Assembly: GCA_035449045.1 (NCBI GenBank)
Contig: DAOTKC010000025.1
Location: forward strand, 1-21,713
Source of the DNA: DAOTKC01 sp035449045
GTDB lineage: Bacteria; Bacillota; Clostridia; Christensenellales; CAG-917
Length of the DNA: 21,713 nucleotides
Direction of reading: 5' to 3'
Part shown: positions 8,313 to 15,505 of the stretch, in pieces
Layout of the letters: each line of letters starts with the position of its first letter
How positions within the stretch are numbered: the first letter of the stretch is position 1
Translations under genes and position numbers: made by a program
The notes under the pieces: generated by a model
Databases searched by the model: none
What the model saw: the letters and a program-made list of their open reading frames with translations, nothing else
What the model was told of the DNA's origin: nothing

Positions 8313-10986
8313 GTCGCTCCCCGCGTGGGGAGCGTGGATTGAAATATATAAAGCGAACAGAAACAATTTTAGAGCGTACGTCGCTCCCCGCGTGGGGAGC
8401 GTGGATTGAAATATAGCCAAGACCGAGTTTTTGCAAGGTTAATAAAGTCGCTCCCCGCGTGGGGAGCGTGGATTGAAATATAACCGCACGGATTGAACGC
8501 AGCTGTTTGAAAGTCGCTCCCCGCGTGGGGAGCGTGGATTGAAATCGATATTGTGCCGAAAAAGCAACCACAGCGTACGTCGCTCCCCGCGTGGGGAGCG
8601 TGGATTGAAATTCATTATTGCGAGGACGCGGATATAAAGACCGCGTCGCTCCCCGCGTGGGGAGCGTGGATTGAAATTACAATCGTACTCCCAAATCTTG
8701 TGACAATTGGCGTCGCTCCCCGCGTGGGGAGCGTGGATTGAAATAGTATGGGGTTAGGCAATTACCTAAAAATTTAAGTCGCTCCCCGCGTGGGGAGCGT
8801 GGATTGAAATAAGGATGGAGCAGGGTGCGAAAAAAACGCAACTGTCGCTCCCCGCGTGGGGAGCGTGGATTGAAATCCAGCCAACATCGTCCGAAGTCGT
8901 CAAAAAAGTGTCGCTCCCCGCGTGGGGAGCGTGGATTGAAATCGAACACAACCGACCAAATCCGCGCGCGTTGCTGGTCGCTCCCCGCGTGGGGAGCGTG
9001 GATTGAAATATCGGCGGTAACCTCACTAACGAATACTGCCGCCAGTCGCTCCCCGCGTGGGGAGCGTGGATTGAAATGATAGGGGGAAATAATAATGCTG
9101 CAAGTTATTTTGTCGCTCCCCGCGTGGGGAGCGTGGATTGAAATGGTTAATATTGGGACTATATTTATGCCCGCAATGTCGCTCCCCGCGTGGGGAGCGT
9201 GGATTGAAATATTATGCCTGTGTGGTTTGCGGTTAATCCCGTCAGTCGCTCCCCGCGTGGGGAGCGTGGATTGAAATGCCGCGACGAATTATTGAATTTT
9301 GCTACGGTTAGTCGCTCCCCGCGTGGGGAGCGTGGATTGAAATGGTTAATATTGGGACTATATTTNNNNNNNNNNNNNNNNNNNNNNNNNNNNNNNNNNN
9401 NNNNNNNNNNNNNNNNNNNNNNNNNNNNNNNNNNNNNNNNNNNNNNNNNNNNNNNNNNNNNNNNNATGCCCGCAATAGTCGCTCCCCGCGTGGGGAGCGT
9501 GGATTGAAATCGCTCGAACCCTCTGCATAACTCGTTGTAGCCGTGTCGCTCCCCGCGTGGGGAGCGTGGATTGAAATGCCGAATTGCAGGTATCGAAATC
9601 GGGCAAGCCGTGGTCGCTCCCCGCGTGGGGAGCGTGGATTGAAATTCCCACGCGTCGACGATCTTGCCGCCGACGTCGGGTCGCTCCCCGCGTGGGGAGC
9701 GTGGATTGAAATAATCTCATCGCTAAAATAACCCTTGACGACAAGGAGTCGCTCCCCGCGTGGGGAGCGTGGATTGAAATATTGACATCGGCGTCGGTTA
9801 CAACTGCTATAGGGTCGCTCCCCGCGTGGGGAGCGTGGATTGAAATATAGACAAAACGGCATCTACGTGTAAACTCACTCGTCGCTCCCCGCGTGGGGAG
9901 CGTGGATTGAAATAAGCAATGCTTGCGTAATATAATAATATCAAGTGGTCGCTCCCCGCGTGGGAAGCGTGGATTGAAATTTGACACGTCAGATATTGGT
10001 TACGGTCAGCAAAAAGTCGCTCCCCGCGTGGGGAGCGTGGATTGAAATCGAATCCCGATGAGCTTGATTATATCGACAATATTGTCGCTCCCCGCGTGGG
10101 GAGCGTGGATTGAAATGAGTTTATGCGTCCGCTTTTTGAAAGTCTGGACGGGTCGCTCCCCGCGTGGGAAGCGTGGATTGAAATGTGTCAGTTCGCGGCA
10201 AACATAAACATTTCCGTCGTCGCTCCCCGCGTGGGGAGCGTGGATTGAAATAACGATTATAAAAGAAAGACCTGACCACGATTAGTCGCTCCCCGCGTGG
10301 GGAGCGTGGATTGAAATGCGACACACTCGGGCAGAAAGAAGCCGACAAACGTCGCTCCCCGCGTGGGGAGCGTGGATTGAAATACGGGCAATGTATTCTT
10401 AACGATTGACGACACGCAGTCGCTCCCCGCGTGGGGAGCGTGGATTGAAATCTATCTTCCCCTCGAAAATCCGTCCAAAAATGGGGTCGCTCCCCGCGTG
10501 GGGAGCGTGGATTGAAATGTGTCAGTTCGCGGCAAACATAAACATTTCCGTCGTCGCTCCCCGCGTGGGGAGCGTGGATTGAAATGCGATCATACGCTGA
10601 TATAAAAAAGAAGTCAGCGTCGCTCCCCGCGTGGGGAGCGTGGATTGAAATAAAGCGCAAACGCCTGAAATATTTACAAAATCGGGGTCGCTCCCCGCGT
10701 GGGGAGCGTGGATTGAAATTCCGGCTTTACGGTCGCGGACTGCAACGACAACAGTCGCTCCCCGCGTGGGGAGCGTGGATTGAAATCGGCTAAATGGTTA
10801 CAGGACAACGGCTATCTGTGTCGCTCCCCGCGTAAGGAGCGTGGATTGAAATGGTCTATTTCGCCGTGCCTAATTATTACATTGACGTCGCTCCCCGCGT
10901 GGGGAGCGTGGATTGAAATAGCTATCGGAAGAAGAGACCGGACGACCCGGACGGTCGCTCCCCGCGTGGGGAGCGTGGATTGAAAT
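8313..10986 (+). CRISPR. Type I-C CRISPR array, 39 visible repeats
   Basis: Direct repeats of 33 bp, beginning GTCGCTCCCC and ending GGATTGAAAT, with an 8-bp palindromic stem (CGCTCCCC/GGGGAGCG) around a GCGT loop. This is the well-known I-C repeat type. The first repeat is 8313-8345 and the last intact one 10954-10986. I count 39 repeats and 38 spacer positions, the complete spacers being 33-35 bp. Three repeats vary: 9948-9980 and 10152-10184 share G18A, and 10820-10852 has AA at positions 15-16. The spacers at 10185-10218 and 10519-10552 are identical. The spacer at 9145-9177 recurs at 9344, interrupted by 100 N. Transcription should run on the plus strand, away from cas2. The true repeat number is uncertain because of the gap. 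Confidence 0.99.
9366..9465. other. Assembly gap of 100 N inside a spacer
   Basis: Exactly 100 undetermined bases, the usual placeholder for a gap of unknown length. It interrupts the spacer starting at 9344. The 22 bases before the gap and the first 11 after it (9466-9476) join to give precisely the spacer seen intact at 9145-9177. The real gap may be zero or may hide further repeat-spacer units. Confidence 0.99.
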
Positions 10987-11030
10987 TGTGCTGTATAATC
11001 TAAAGACTAGGGCATGTGTTATGCTCAAGG

Positions 11031-11062
11031 GTCGCTCCCATGCGGGAGCGATCCGCTTTTGG
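11031..11062 (+). repeat. Degenerate terminal CRISPR repeat
   Basis: After the last intact repeat and a 44-bp pseudo-spacer comes GTCGCTCCC-ATGC-GGGAGCG (11031-11050). It keeps the repeat's first bases and its hairpin, shortened by one base pair (7 instead of 8), but has lost the GGATTGAAAT 3' part. Degenerate repeats are common at the leader-distal end of arrays, which supports the orientation given. Confidence 0.75.
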
Positions 11063-11300
11063 GTGCATTTATGAGCGGTGTTCGCTTAACTAATTTACAG
11101 TTTCGAAAATTTTTTTATAGTTAAAAAAATTTTATTTTCTGTTTTCTCGGCATAAATATGCGCGGGGGATTGGTTAAATATTTTTGTTAAATCGCTTTAT
11201 TCGAGTTTTTGCACGGTTAGCCGGTTTAATGCGAATAAATATGCATTATGCAATCGTTTATGCGACGGTATGCGGCGTTTTCTCAGCGGTGCGAAAGCGG
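11063..11300 (+). other. Gene-free region between array and transporter
   Basis: No convincing gene. It contains a perfect 12-bp A/T-only inverted repeat (11106-11117 with 11122-11133, 4-nt loop), listed separately. An open frame starting at 11184 reads through here into the transporter, but it begins before the promoter at 11301-11329, so its first 56 codons are unlikely to be translated. Confidence 0.6.
11106..11133. terminator. A/T-only perfect inverted repeat, possible array terminator
   Basis: AAAATTTTTTTA at 11106-11117 is the exact reverse complement of TAAAAAAATTTT at 11122-11133, with a TAGT loop. It lies about 120 bp after the last intact repeat and is followed by more T-rich sequence, so it could end or slow transcription of the array. 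The lack of G-C pairs makes it a weak terminator; it could instead be a protein-binding site. Confidence 0.35.
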
Positions 11301-11329
11301 TTTACAAAAGTTATATACTTGTATATAAT
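11301..11329 (+). promoter_or_regulatory. Sigma70-type promoter with overlapping palindrome
   Basis: TTTACA (11301-11306), a 17-bp spacer and a perfect TATAAT (11324-11329) upstream of the EamA gene. A palindrome with 8-bp arms, TTATATAC-TT-GTATATAA (11311-11328), covers the spacer and -10 box, a classic position for a repressor operator. Transcription would start near 11336, which supports the ATG at 11352 as the start codon. Confidence 0.75.
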
Positions 11330-11351
11330 AGCTATGCAAAGGAAAAATGTT

Positions 11352-12332
11352 ATGCTCAACGGAAAAACTTTTGAGAAGAAAACGTTAATATATATTCTGT
11401 TGTTTGTTGCGGTCACTGTTATTTGGGGCGCCTCTTTTCCATTAAATAAAATAGTTTTGGAGCACAAAACGCCCGTCTTTTTATTGATCGCGGGAAGGTT
11501 TGCTTTCGGCGCGCTCACAATGTTCATTTTATCCTTGTTTAAAAACAAGGGCGTTAAAATCAAAAAACCCGAAGTCGCCAAAGGGACGCTGCTCGGCGCC
11601 GTCATTTTTGTGGCTTTTGCGCTTCAAACCTTTGGGCTTCTCTACACCAGCCCCGATAAAAACAGTCTGCTCACCGGCATTTACGTCCTGCTGATACCGC
11701 TGTTTAAGATGTTCGGAAGCAAGAAGGCTGCCTTAAAGCCCATCGTGGACGGCGTCATTTGCATCATCGGCATGCTTATCTTTTTCGAAGTTTGGAACCA
11801 AAACCTCGCCGTCAACGTTGGCGATATCCTGACGATTGCCGGCGCCATTTTCTTCGCCGCGCAATTCTTACTCCTGGAGAAGTTTTCGCCATCCATGGAC
11901 AGCATCAATTTCACGCTGTTTCAAATGATTACGATATCGGTATTAGCCATGGCCGCATCCCTCGCCTTTGAGATAGATTCCTACCGCTATATCGAAATAC
12001 CCTATATGCTGGGCGGGTTTATCGTGCTGGGCGTGCTGGCATCTGGGCTGGCTTTCCTAGCTCAGACTTTTGTCCAGACCAAGCTCAAGGCTCAAGTGGT
12101 TTCGCTTATAGCCGCTCTCGAGATAGTGTTCGCGATGGTGTTTTCGATTGCCCTCGGTTACAGCAAGCCTACGCTCTATTTCTGGCTGGGCTCCTCCGTC
12201 ATATTCGTGTCGATTGTCAGCGGCTGCCTTAGCTTCGGCAATAAAAAGCCGCACGGCGCCCAATTTATCGGCAAGCCTCATACTACTCTCTGCCGAGGCC
12301 GCGAGCTGCCGGCGGATAAAAAAATCGCTTAG
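11352..12332 (+). CDS. EamA/DMT-superfamily transporter
   Basis: Integral membrane transporter of the drug/metabolite family, probably an exporter of a small metabolite; the substrate cannot be told. From the ATG at 11352 it has 326 residues with about ten hydrophobic segments arranged as two EamA repeats. The first repeat starts with VIWGASFPLNKIVL (about 23-36), typical of the family; SLLTGIYVLLIPLF (105-118) and KAQVVSLIAALEIVFAMVFS (246-265) are the conserved loop-helix elements of repeats 1 and 2. The last 30 residues are polar. The start is chosen from the promoter at 11301-11329 and the AAAGGA site at 11338-11342. It is monocistronic, with its own promoter and terminator, and I infer no link to the CRISPR locus. 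Confidence 0.88.
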   Translation: MLNGKTFEKKTLIYILLFVAVTVIWGASFPLNKIVLEHKTPVFLLIAGRFAFGALTMFILSLFKNKGVKIKKPEVAKGTLLGAVIFVAFALQTFGLLYTSPDKNSLLTGIYVLLIPLFKMFGSKKAALKPIVDGVICIIGMLIFFEVWNQNLAVNVGDILTIAGAIFFAAQFLLLEKFSPSMDSINFTLFQMITISVLAMAASLAFEIDSYRYIEIPYMLGGFIVLGVLASGLAFLAQTFVQTKLKAQVVSLIAALEIVFAMVFSIALGYSKPTLYFWLGSSVIFVSIVSGCLSFGNKKPHGAQFIGKPHTTLCRGRELPADKKIA

Positions 12333-12356
12333 ATTAACGAAATGCAAAAGAAAAAA

Positions 12357-12386
12357 GCCAAGTCTCAAGACTTGGCCTTTTTTTTT
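12357..12386. terminator. Rho-independent terminator, probably bidirectional
   Basis: GCCAAGTC (12357-12364), TCAA loop, GACTTGGC (12369-12376), one C, then nine T. A run of A just before the stem gives a T-tract on the minus strand as well, so the element can end both the transporter transcript and the convergent ABC operon. Confidence 0.92.
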
Positions 12387-12443
12387 AAGTAAGGTGTAAT
12401 TAATGGTCAATTAGCCGCTATTATTAGGTGGTAGGCAAAAAGA

Positions 12444-13148
12444 TTATCCGGCGAGCGCTTTGGCAAGCTGCTTCTTGATGACGTCCAATTCGGTGCCGAA
12501 CGCGTCGCGCTCGGCGCGGGGAAGCTCGATTTTTTCATCTAATACGATTTTAGCGGGCGCGCCGGATATTACGATTATGCGGTCGGCGAGAAGCAAGGCC
12601 TCGTAGATATCGTGTGTCACAAATACCACTGTTCTCGGAAAGGCGTCGTAAAGACTGCAAAAGAGCTTGACGAGGCGGCTTTTTAAGGCAATATCCAATT
12701 CCTTGAAAGGCTCGTCCATAAGAAGAATTTCGGCGGGGAAAAGAAAGCCCCGCGCCATCGAAATGCGCTGCTGTTCGCCGCCGGAAAGCTCTTGCGGTAT
12801 GTCGTTGATTGTATCCGGCAGCTCCACTCTTTTTAAGATGTCGGCTATCGCTTTTTTCCTTTCGGTCTTATCTTTAATTTTGCTCTTTATTGACAAATCT
12901 AGGTTTTTATAGACCGAAACGCGCGGTATTAAACGGTCTTTTTGAAAAATATATGAAATGTCGCCCCCGTCTTTGAGGCAACTTCCTTGAAACTCGGTCA
13001 ACCCTGCGATGATATTTAAAAGGGTGGTTTTGCCACTGCCCGAAGCGCCCAACACGCAGGTGATTTTACCGCTTTCAAAGGTTAGGTTGAAATCGAAAAA
13101 TAGCTTTTTCTCGCTGAAACTTTTATTAATATTTTTAAGCTCAACCAT
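12444..13148 (-). CDS. ABC transporter ATP-binding protein, NitT/TauT (SsuB/TauB-like) type
   Basis: Cytoplasmic ATPase that drives the importer encoded with it. The 234-residue protein has every nucleotide-binding motif: Walker A GASGSGKTT (34-42), Q-loop FQKDRLIP (68-75), signature LSGGEQQR (121-128), Walker B ILLMDEP (141-147) and the switch His179 in VTHD. The size and the KDRLIP Q-loop fit the nitrate/sulfonate/taurine importer subfamily. It overlaps the permease gene by 8 bp and is the last gene of the operon, with the convergent terminator about 60 bp beyond its stop. The substrate (sulfonate, nitrate, a thiamine precursor or another) cannot be read from the ATPase. Confidence 0.93.
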   Translation of the reverse strand: MVELKNINKSFSEKKLFFDFNLTFESGKITCVLGASGSGKTTLLNIIAGLTEFQGSCLKDGGDISYIFQKDRLIPRVSVYKNLDLSIKSKIKDKTERKKAIADILKRVELPDTINDIPQELSGGEQQRISMARGFLFPAEILLMDEPFKELDIALKSRLVKLFCSLYDAFPRTVVFVTHDIYEALLLADRIIVISGAPAKIVLDEKIELPRAERDAFGTELDVIKKQLAKALAG

Positions 13149-13932
13149 TTTCCGCCTCCAAATAAACTTTGAATCGGATGCTTGTAATAAGTCTTTTAAT
13201 CACCAAGATTAAGAACTCCAAAATAAAGCAGAATGCAATAGTCGCAACCGTCCAGGCGAGGAGGGCGGGGATGTCGAACAGCATATTGCTCCTTTGCATC
13301 TCGAGGCCGATGCTGACCTTGGTTTGAGCGAGCACTTCGGCGGCGATTACCACCTTGACGGTCAAGGAAAGCGTGCTTGCGGCCGCGTCCATTATTGCAG
13401 GCGCGGCGGAGGGGAAATATATGCAGGCTATTTTGTCCTTGACGGGCACTTTAAAGACATTGGCCATTTCCAAAAGGGACTCATCAACCGATGTCACCGC
13501 GCCGTATGCCGCGGAATAGAGAAGAGGGAAAGCGATTAAAAAGCCAATCAGCACCGGCGATTCGTCGTAGTCAAGCCAGAGAATGGACAGCAAAATGACC
13601 GCCATTGTGGGCGCGGCGCGGAGCACGGTGACTATGGGCGCGAAAAGCTTGTGGACGGGGTTAAAAAGCGCGCCTAAAAAAGCGAGCGCAAGTGCGGCAA
13701 CAAAGGCAATGACGAAGCTGAGCGCCGAACGCGCAAGCGTGTTGAGAGCCGCCGCCCAAAATCCGCCGCCGCCCAAAAGCTGGAAAAACGATGTAAACAC
13801 GCTCTTGGGCTCGGGGAAAATAATCGGCTTTTTTGCCGCCGCCGCCGCAATCGCCCAAATTGTCACAATTAGCGCGAACGCGGCAAGCGGATAAAAAATA
13901 TTCAAAGCGATCTTTTTAAGATTTTGTTTCAT
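13141..13932 (-). CDS. ABC transporter permease, NitT/TauT (SsuC-like) type
   Basis: Membrane subunit of the importer. It has six or so hydrophobic segments and the coupling-helix region typical of binding-protein-dependent permeases (ESLLEMANVFKVPVKDKIACIYFPSAAPAIM, similar to the EAA loop of SsuC). The LRAAPTMAVILLSILWL segment is characteristic of this subfamily. The open frame begins at a TTG (13947), but the ATG at 13932 has a GGAAGAA site in front and the TTG has none, so I use 13932 (263 residues). It lies between the binding protein and the ATPase. Confidence 0.91.
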   Translation of the reverse strand: MKQNLKKIALNIFYPLAAFALIVTIWAIAAAAAKKPIIFPEPKSVFTSFFQLLGGGGFWAAALNTLARSALSFVIAFVAALALAFLGALFNPVHKLFAPIVTVLRAAPTMAVILLSILWLDYDESPVLIGFLIAFPLLYSAAYGAVTSVDESLLEMANVFKVPVKDKIACIYFPSAAPAIMDAAASTLSLTVKVVIAAEVLAQTKVSIGLEMQRSNMLFDIPALLAWTVATIAFCFILEFLILVIKRLITSIRFKVYLEAENG

Positions 13933-14005
13933 TTTTTCTTCCGACAATCAACCCATGTTAGGTCGAAAGTTTATATTGACTTTAGCAACATTTGCTATAT
14001 AAGGC

Positions 14006-14974
14006 TTAGGGCAGAGGGTAGACCGCCGTTTCGGGAAGCTCTTTCCCTATTATGAGTTTAAGAAAATCGTTGATTTCGTCGAAAATATCACTTGCCCAAA
14101 CGACGCCGATATTGCATCTAGCAATGCTTGCGGGCGGGAAGGTCGTAGAACTTCCTTCGCTCTTTAAAATATCGGTCATGGAAGCTTTATTGTCCTCAAT
14201 AAAGTCGAGGTTTTTTTCAAGCTCGGAAAAGAGGTCTTGCGCAAAGTCGGCATTGGAAAGCAGCGAGCTTTTAACGAACATCGAAGCCTGCGGATAGCTG
14301 TTGGATGCGCCTGTCGCCGTTTTCCATTCCTCCTGTAGGTCGATTCTGCCGGGATACAGCGTCGAAAACGCCGTCGCGGCGGGTTCGCCGAGCAGGCCGT
14401 AATCGGCTTGGTCGGCATCGAGCGCGGCCTTGACGGCGGCACCGTTGGCGAGATATTTCACCGTTACCGCTTCCGCTCCGCCGTCGCTGCCGTCGTCGAC
14501 TACCTCGAGGCCGTAATGCTCGAGCACCGTTTTCAGCACGTATTCCGGCGTGTTCTTTTGGCCGATGCTGGCAAGCGTTTTGCCCTTAAGGTCGCTGATT
14601 TCCAGTTCGTCATCGGGCCCGATTATATATAGAAGTCCCATGATGTTGGATGTGACAAGTTTATAGTCGGCGTCCTTTAGTATCAAGTTGGCGCCCGCGT
14701 TGGTGGGAAGGATGATGATATCGGCTTTGGCCGCCGCCATCTCGGTCGCTATCAAGTTTTCGGCGACTATTTCGGCGTTAATCTTATAGCCCGCTACCGT
14801 CTTGGTTTCGTTGAGGAACGAGGCTACGGCGAGCGCCGGCGCGCCGTCGGGCACCGCCAGCCTAAGCTCGGCGGGCGCGTTGTCTTTATTGCATGCGGCA
14901 AAAGCCGCCGTCGTGCTTATAGCGAGCGCGGCTATAATTAAAACAAGAACTATTTTTTTAAGAGCTTTTTTCAT
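14006..14974 (-). CDS. ABC transporter substrate-binding lipoprotein, NitT/TauT type
   Basis: Captures the substrate outside the membrane and delivers it to the permease. The 322-residue precursor has a lipoprotein signal: KK at the N-terminus, a hydrophobic core (IVLVLIIAALAIS) and a lipobox AAFAAC with Cys28 as the lipidation site. The mature part resembles the NMT1/SsuA/TauA fold (LRLAVPDGAPALAVASFL, then ISDLKGKTLASIGQKNTPEYVLKTVL and YGLLGEPAATAF). The ribosome-binding site AGGGAGG is at good distance. The ligand is unknown. It is the first of the three transporter genes and follows the small regulator gene by 59 bp. Confidence 0.88.
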   Translation of the reverse strand: MKKALKKIVLVLIIAALAISTTAAFAACNKDNAPAELRLAVPDGAPALAVASFLNETKTVAGYKINAEIVAENLIATEMAAAKADIIILPTNAGANLILKDADYKLVTSNIMGLLYIIGPDDELEISDLKGKTLASIGQKNTPEYVLKTVLEHYGLEVVDDGSDGGAEAVTVKYLANGAAVKAALDADQADYGLLGEPAATAFSTLYPGRIDLQEEWKTATGASNSYPQASMFVKSSLLSNADFAQDLFSELEKNLDFIEDNKASMTDILKSEGSSTTFPPASIARCNIGVVWASDIFDEINDFLKLIIGKELPETAVYPLP

Positions 14975-15008
14975 ATTGACCTCCCTTGCTTTATGCTAAA
15001 AATTTTTT

Positions 15009-15025
15009 ACTTAGAGAAACTAAGT
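15009..15025 (-). terminator. Small hairpin between regulator and binding-protein genes
   Basis: ACTTAG/CTAAGT, a 6-bp stem with a 5-nt loop. On the minus strand AAAAAATTTTTT follows, so it could act as a weak or partial terminator that lowers expression of one side of the operon. The stem is short and A/T-rich. Confidence 0.3.
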
Positions 15026-15033
15026 TTTGTCTC

Positions 15034-15291
15034 TTAGTCTAAAATATCGGAAGCCAGAAGCGCCGACTTGATGTTGACGTTGTCAAGCCGCCCCAGCTTT
15101 CCGGAAAGCGCGGATATTTCCTCGTTGCTTCCCAAGACGACTACGCTTATCGCGGACACGCCCTCCGCTTTCAAGGGCACTCCCATTCGGCCCACTATGA
15201 TGTCGGAATAATCGTGCAGAAGCTCCTGAAGATTTACGGAAACCGCTCGGTCGCCCTTAACCACAATTCCTATTACGCCTAGTCTTTTCAT
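15034..15291 (-). CDS. TM1266-family iron-only hydrogenase system regulator-like protein
   Basis: A small protein (85 residues from 15291) with a ferredoxin-like/ACT-like pattern: KRLGVIGIVV at the N-terminus, LLHDYSDIIVGRMGVPL in the middle and ALSGKLGRLDNVNIKSALL at the end. I recognise this as the TM1266 family, annotated as putative regulators of iron-only hydrogenase systems in anaerobes; a direct function is not proven for the family. No hydrogenase gene is in the window. The upstream ATG at 15300 follows its AAAGG with no spacer, whereas the ATG at 15291 has that site about 8 nt away, so I chose 15291. It lies behind the structured leader and ahead of the ABC importer, probably in the same transcript. 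Confidence 0.8.
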   Translation of the reverse strand: MKRLGVIGIVVKGDRAVSVNLQELLHDYSDIIVGRMGVPLKAEGVSAISVVVLGSNEEISALSGKLGRLDNVNIKSALLASDILD

Positions 15292-15345
15292 AAATTCCAT
15301 CCTTTATAAATCACAGTTGCATTTTTACTATTCCGGACTTATTTT

Positions 15346-15469
15346 CGATGAGTTTTCCGAGCAAAAAATAAAGCCGCTTGGAAGCGGCCGAAAAACAAAA
15401 CATTATCGCAAAAGCGCAATATATTTTTTCGCTCGCTTCCGTCTCCGAAACTCATCGACATTAGGTTGC
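15346..15469 (-). ncRNA. Structured 5' leader, possible riboswitch or attenuator
   Basis: Read on the minus strand from a predicted start near 15469. CGATGAGTTT (15457-15448) pairs with AAACTCATCG (15355-15346); CGAGC (15435-15431) with GCTCG (15362-15358); AAAAAATA (15429-15422) with TATTTTTT (15370-15363). Inside sits an intrinsic terminator hairpin, GCCGCTTCCAAGCGGC (15388-15373), followed at once by TTTATTTTTT. Upstream, GGAAGCG (15440-15434) can pair with CGCTTCC (15386-15380), which would destroy the terminator. Promoter, alternative pairings and terminator before the start codon form the usual layout of a transcription-attenuating riboswitch. I do not recognise a known aptamer class. 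Confidence 0.55.
15373..15388 (-). terminator. Intrinsic terminator within the leader
   Basis: GCCGCTTCCAAGCGGC is fully self-complementary (6-7 bp stem, very short loop) and on the minus strand is followed by TTTATTTTTT. It sits about 80 nt before the start codon of the small regulator gene, so it is either an attenuator for that operon or a leftover terminator of the upstream nnrD transcript. Confidence 0.75.
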
Positions 15470-15475
15470 ACTATC

Positions 15476-15505
15476 AATATATACCAAAATAGTCGGATTT
15501 GTCAA
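15476..15505 (-). promoter_or_regulatory. Sigma70-type promoter of the regulator/ABC operon
   Basis: On the minus strand: perfect TTGACA at 15505-15500, then either TATATA with a 16-nt spacer or TATATT with an 18-nt spacer (15483-15476). The start would be near 15469, just before the structured leader. Confidence 0.7.

Noticed and set aside
8287..10983. Several open reading frames on both strands across the array, with repeated peptides such as LPAWGAWIEI and NPRSPRGER.
   Set aside because: They are translations of the CRISPR repeats and spacers, with no ribosome-binding sites; the array is non-coding.
11184..11351. N-terminal extension of the EamA open frame by 56 codons.
   Set aside because: The promoter at 11301-11329 lies inside it, and the protein from 11352 already begins with the normal first EamA helix.
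15346..15457. The inverted-repeat element after 15346 as a miniature transposable element.
   Set aside because: Terminal repeats would fit, but there is no visible target-site duplication, and the promoter, terminator and antiterminator arrangement fits a transcribed leader better. A genome copy count would settle it.
15358..15457. Hammerhead-like signal (GTCGATGAG and GCGAAA) in the leader.
   Set aside because: The core CTGATGA is absent and the required three-stem arrangement cannot be drawn.
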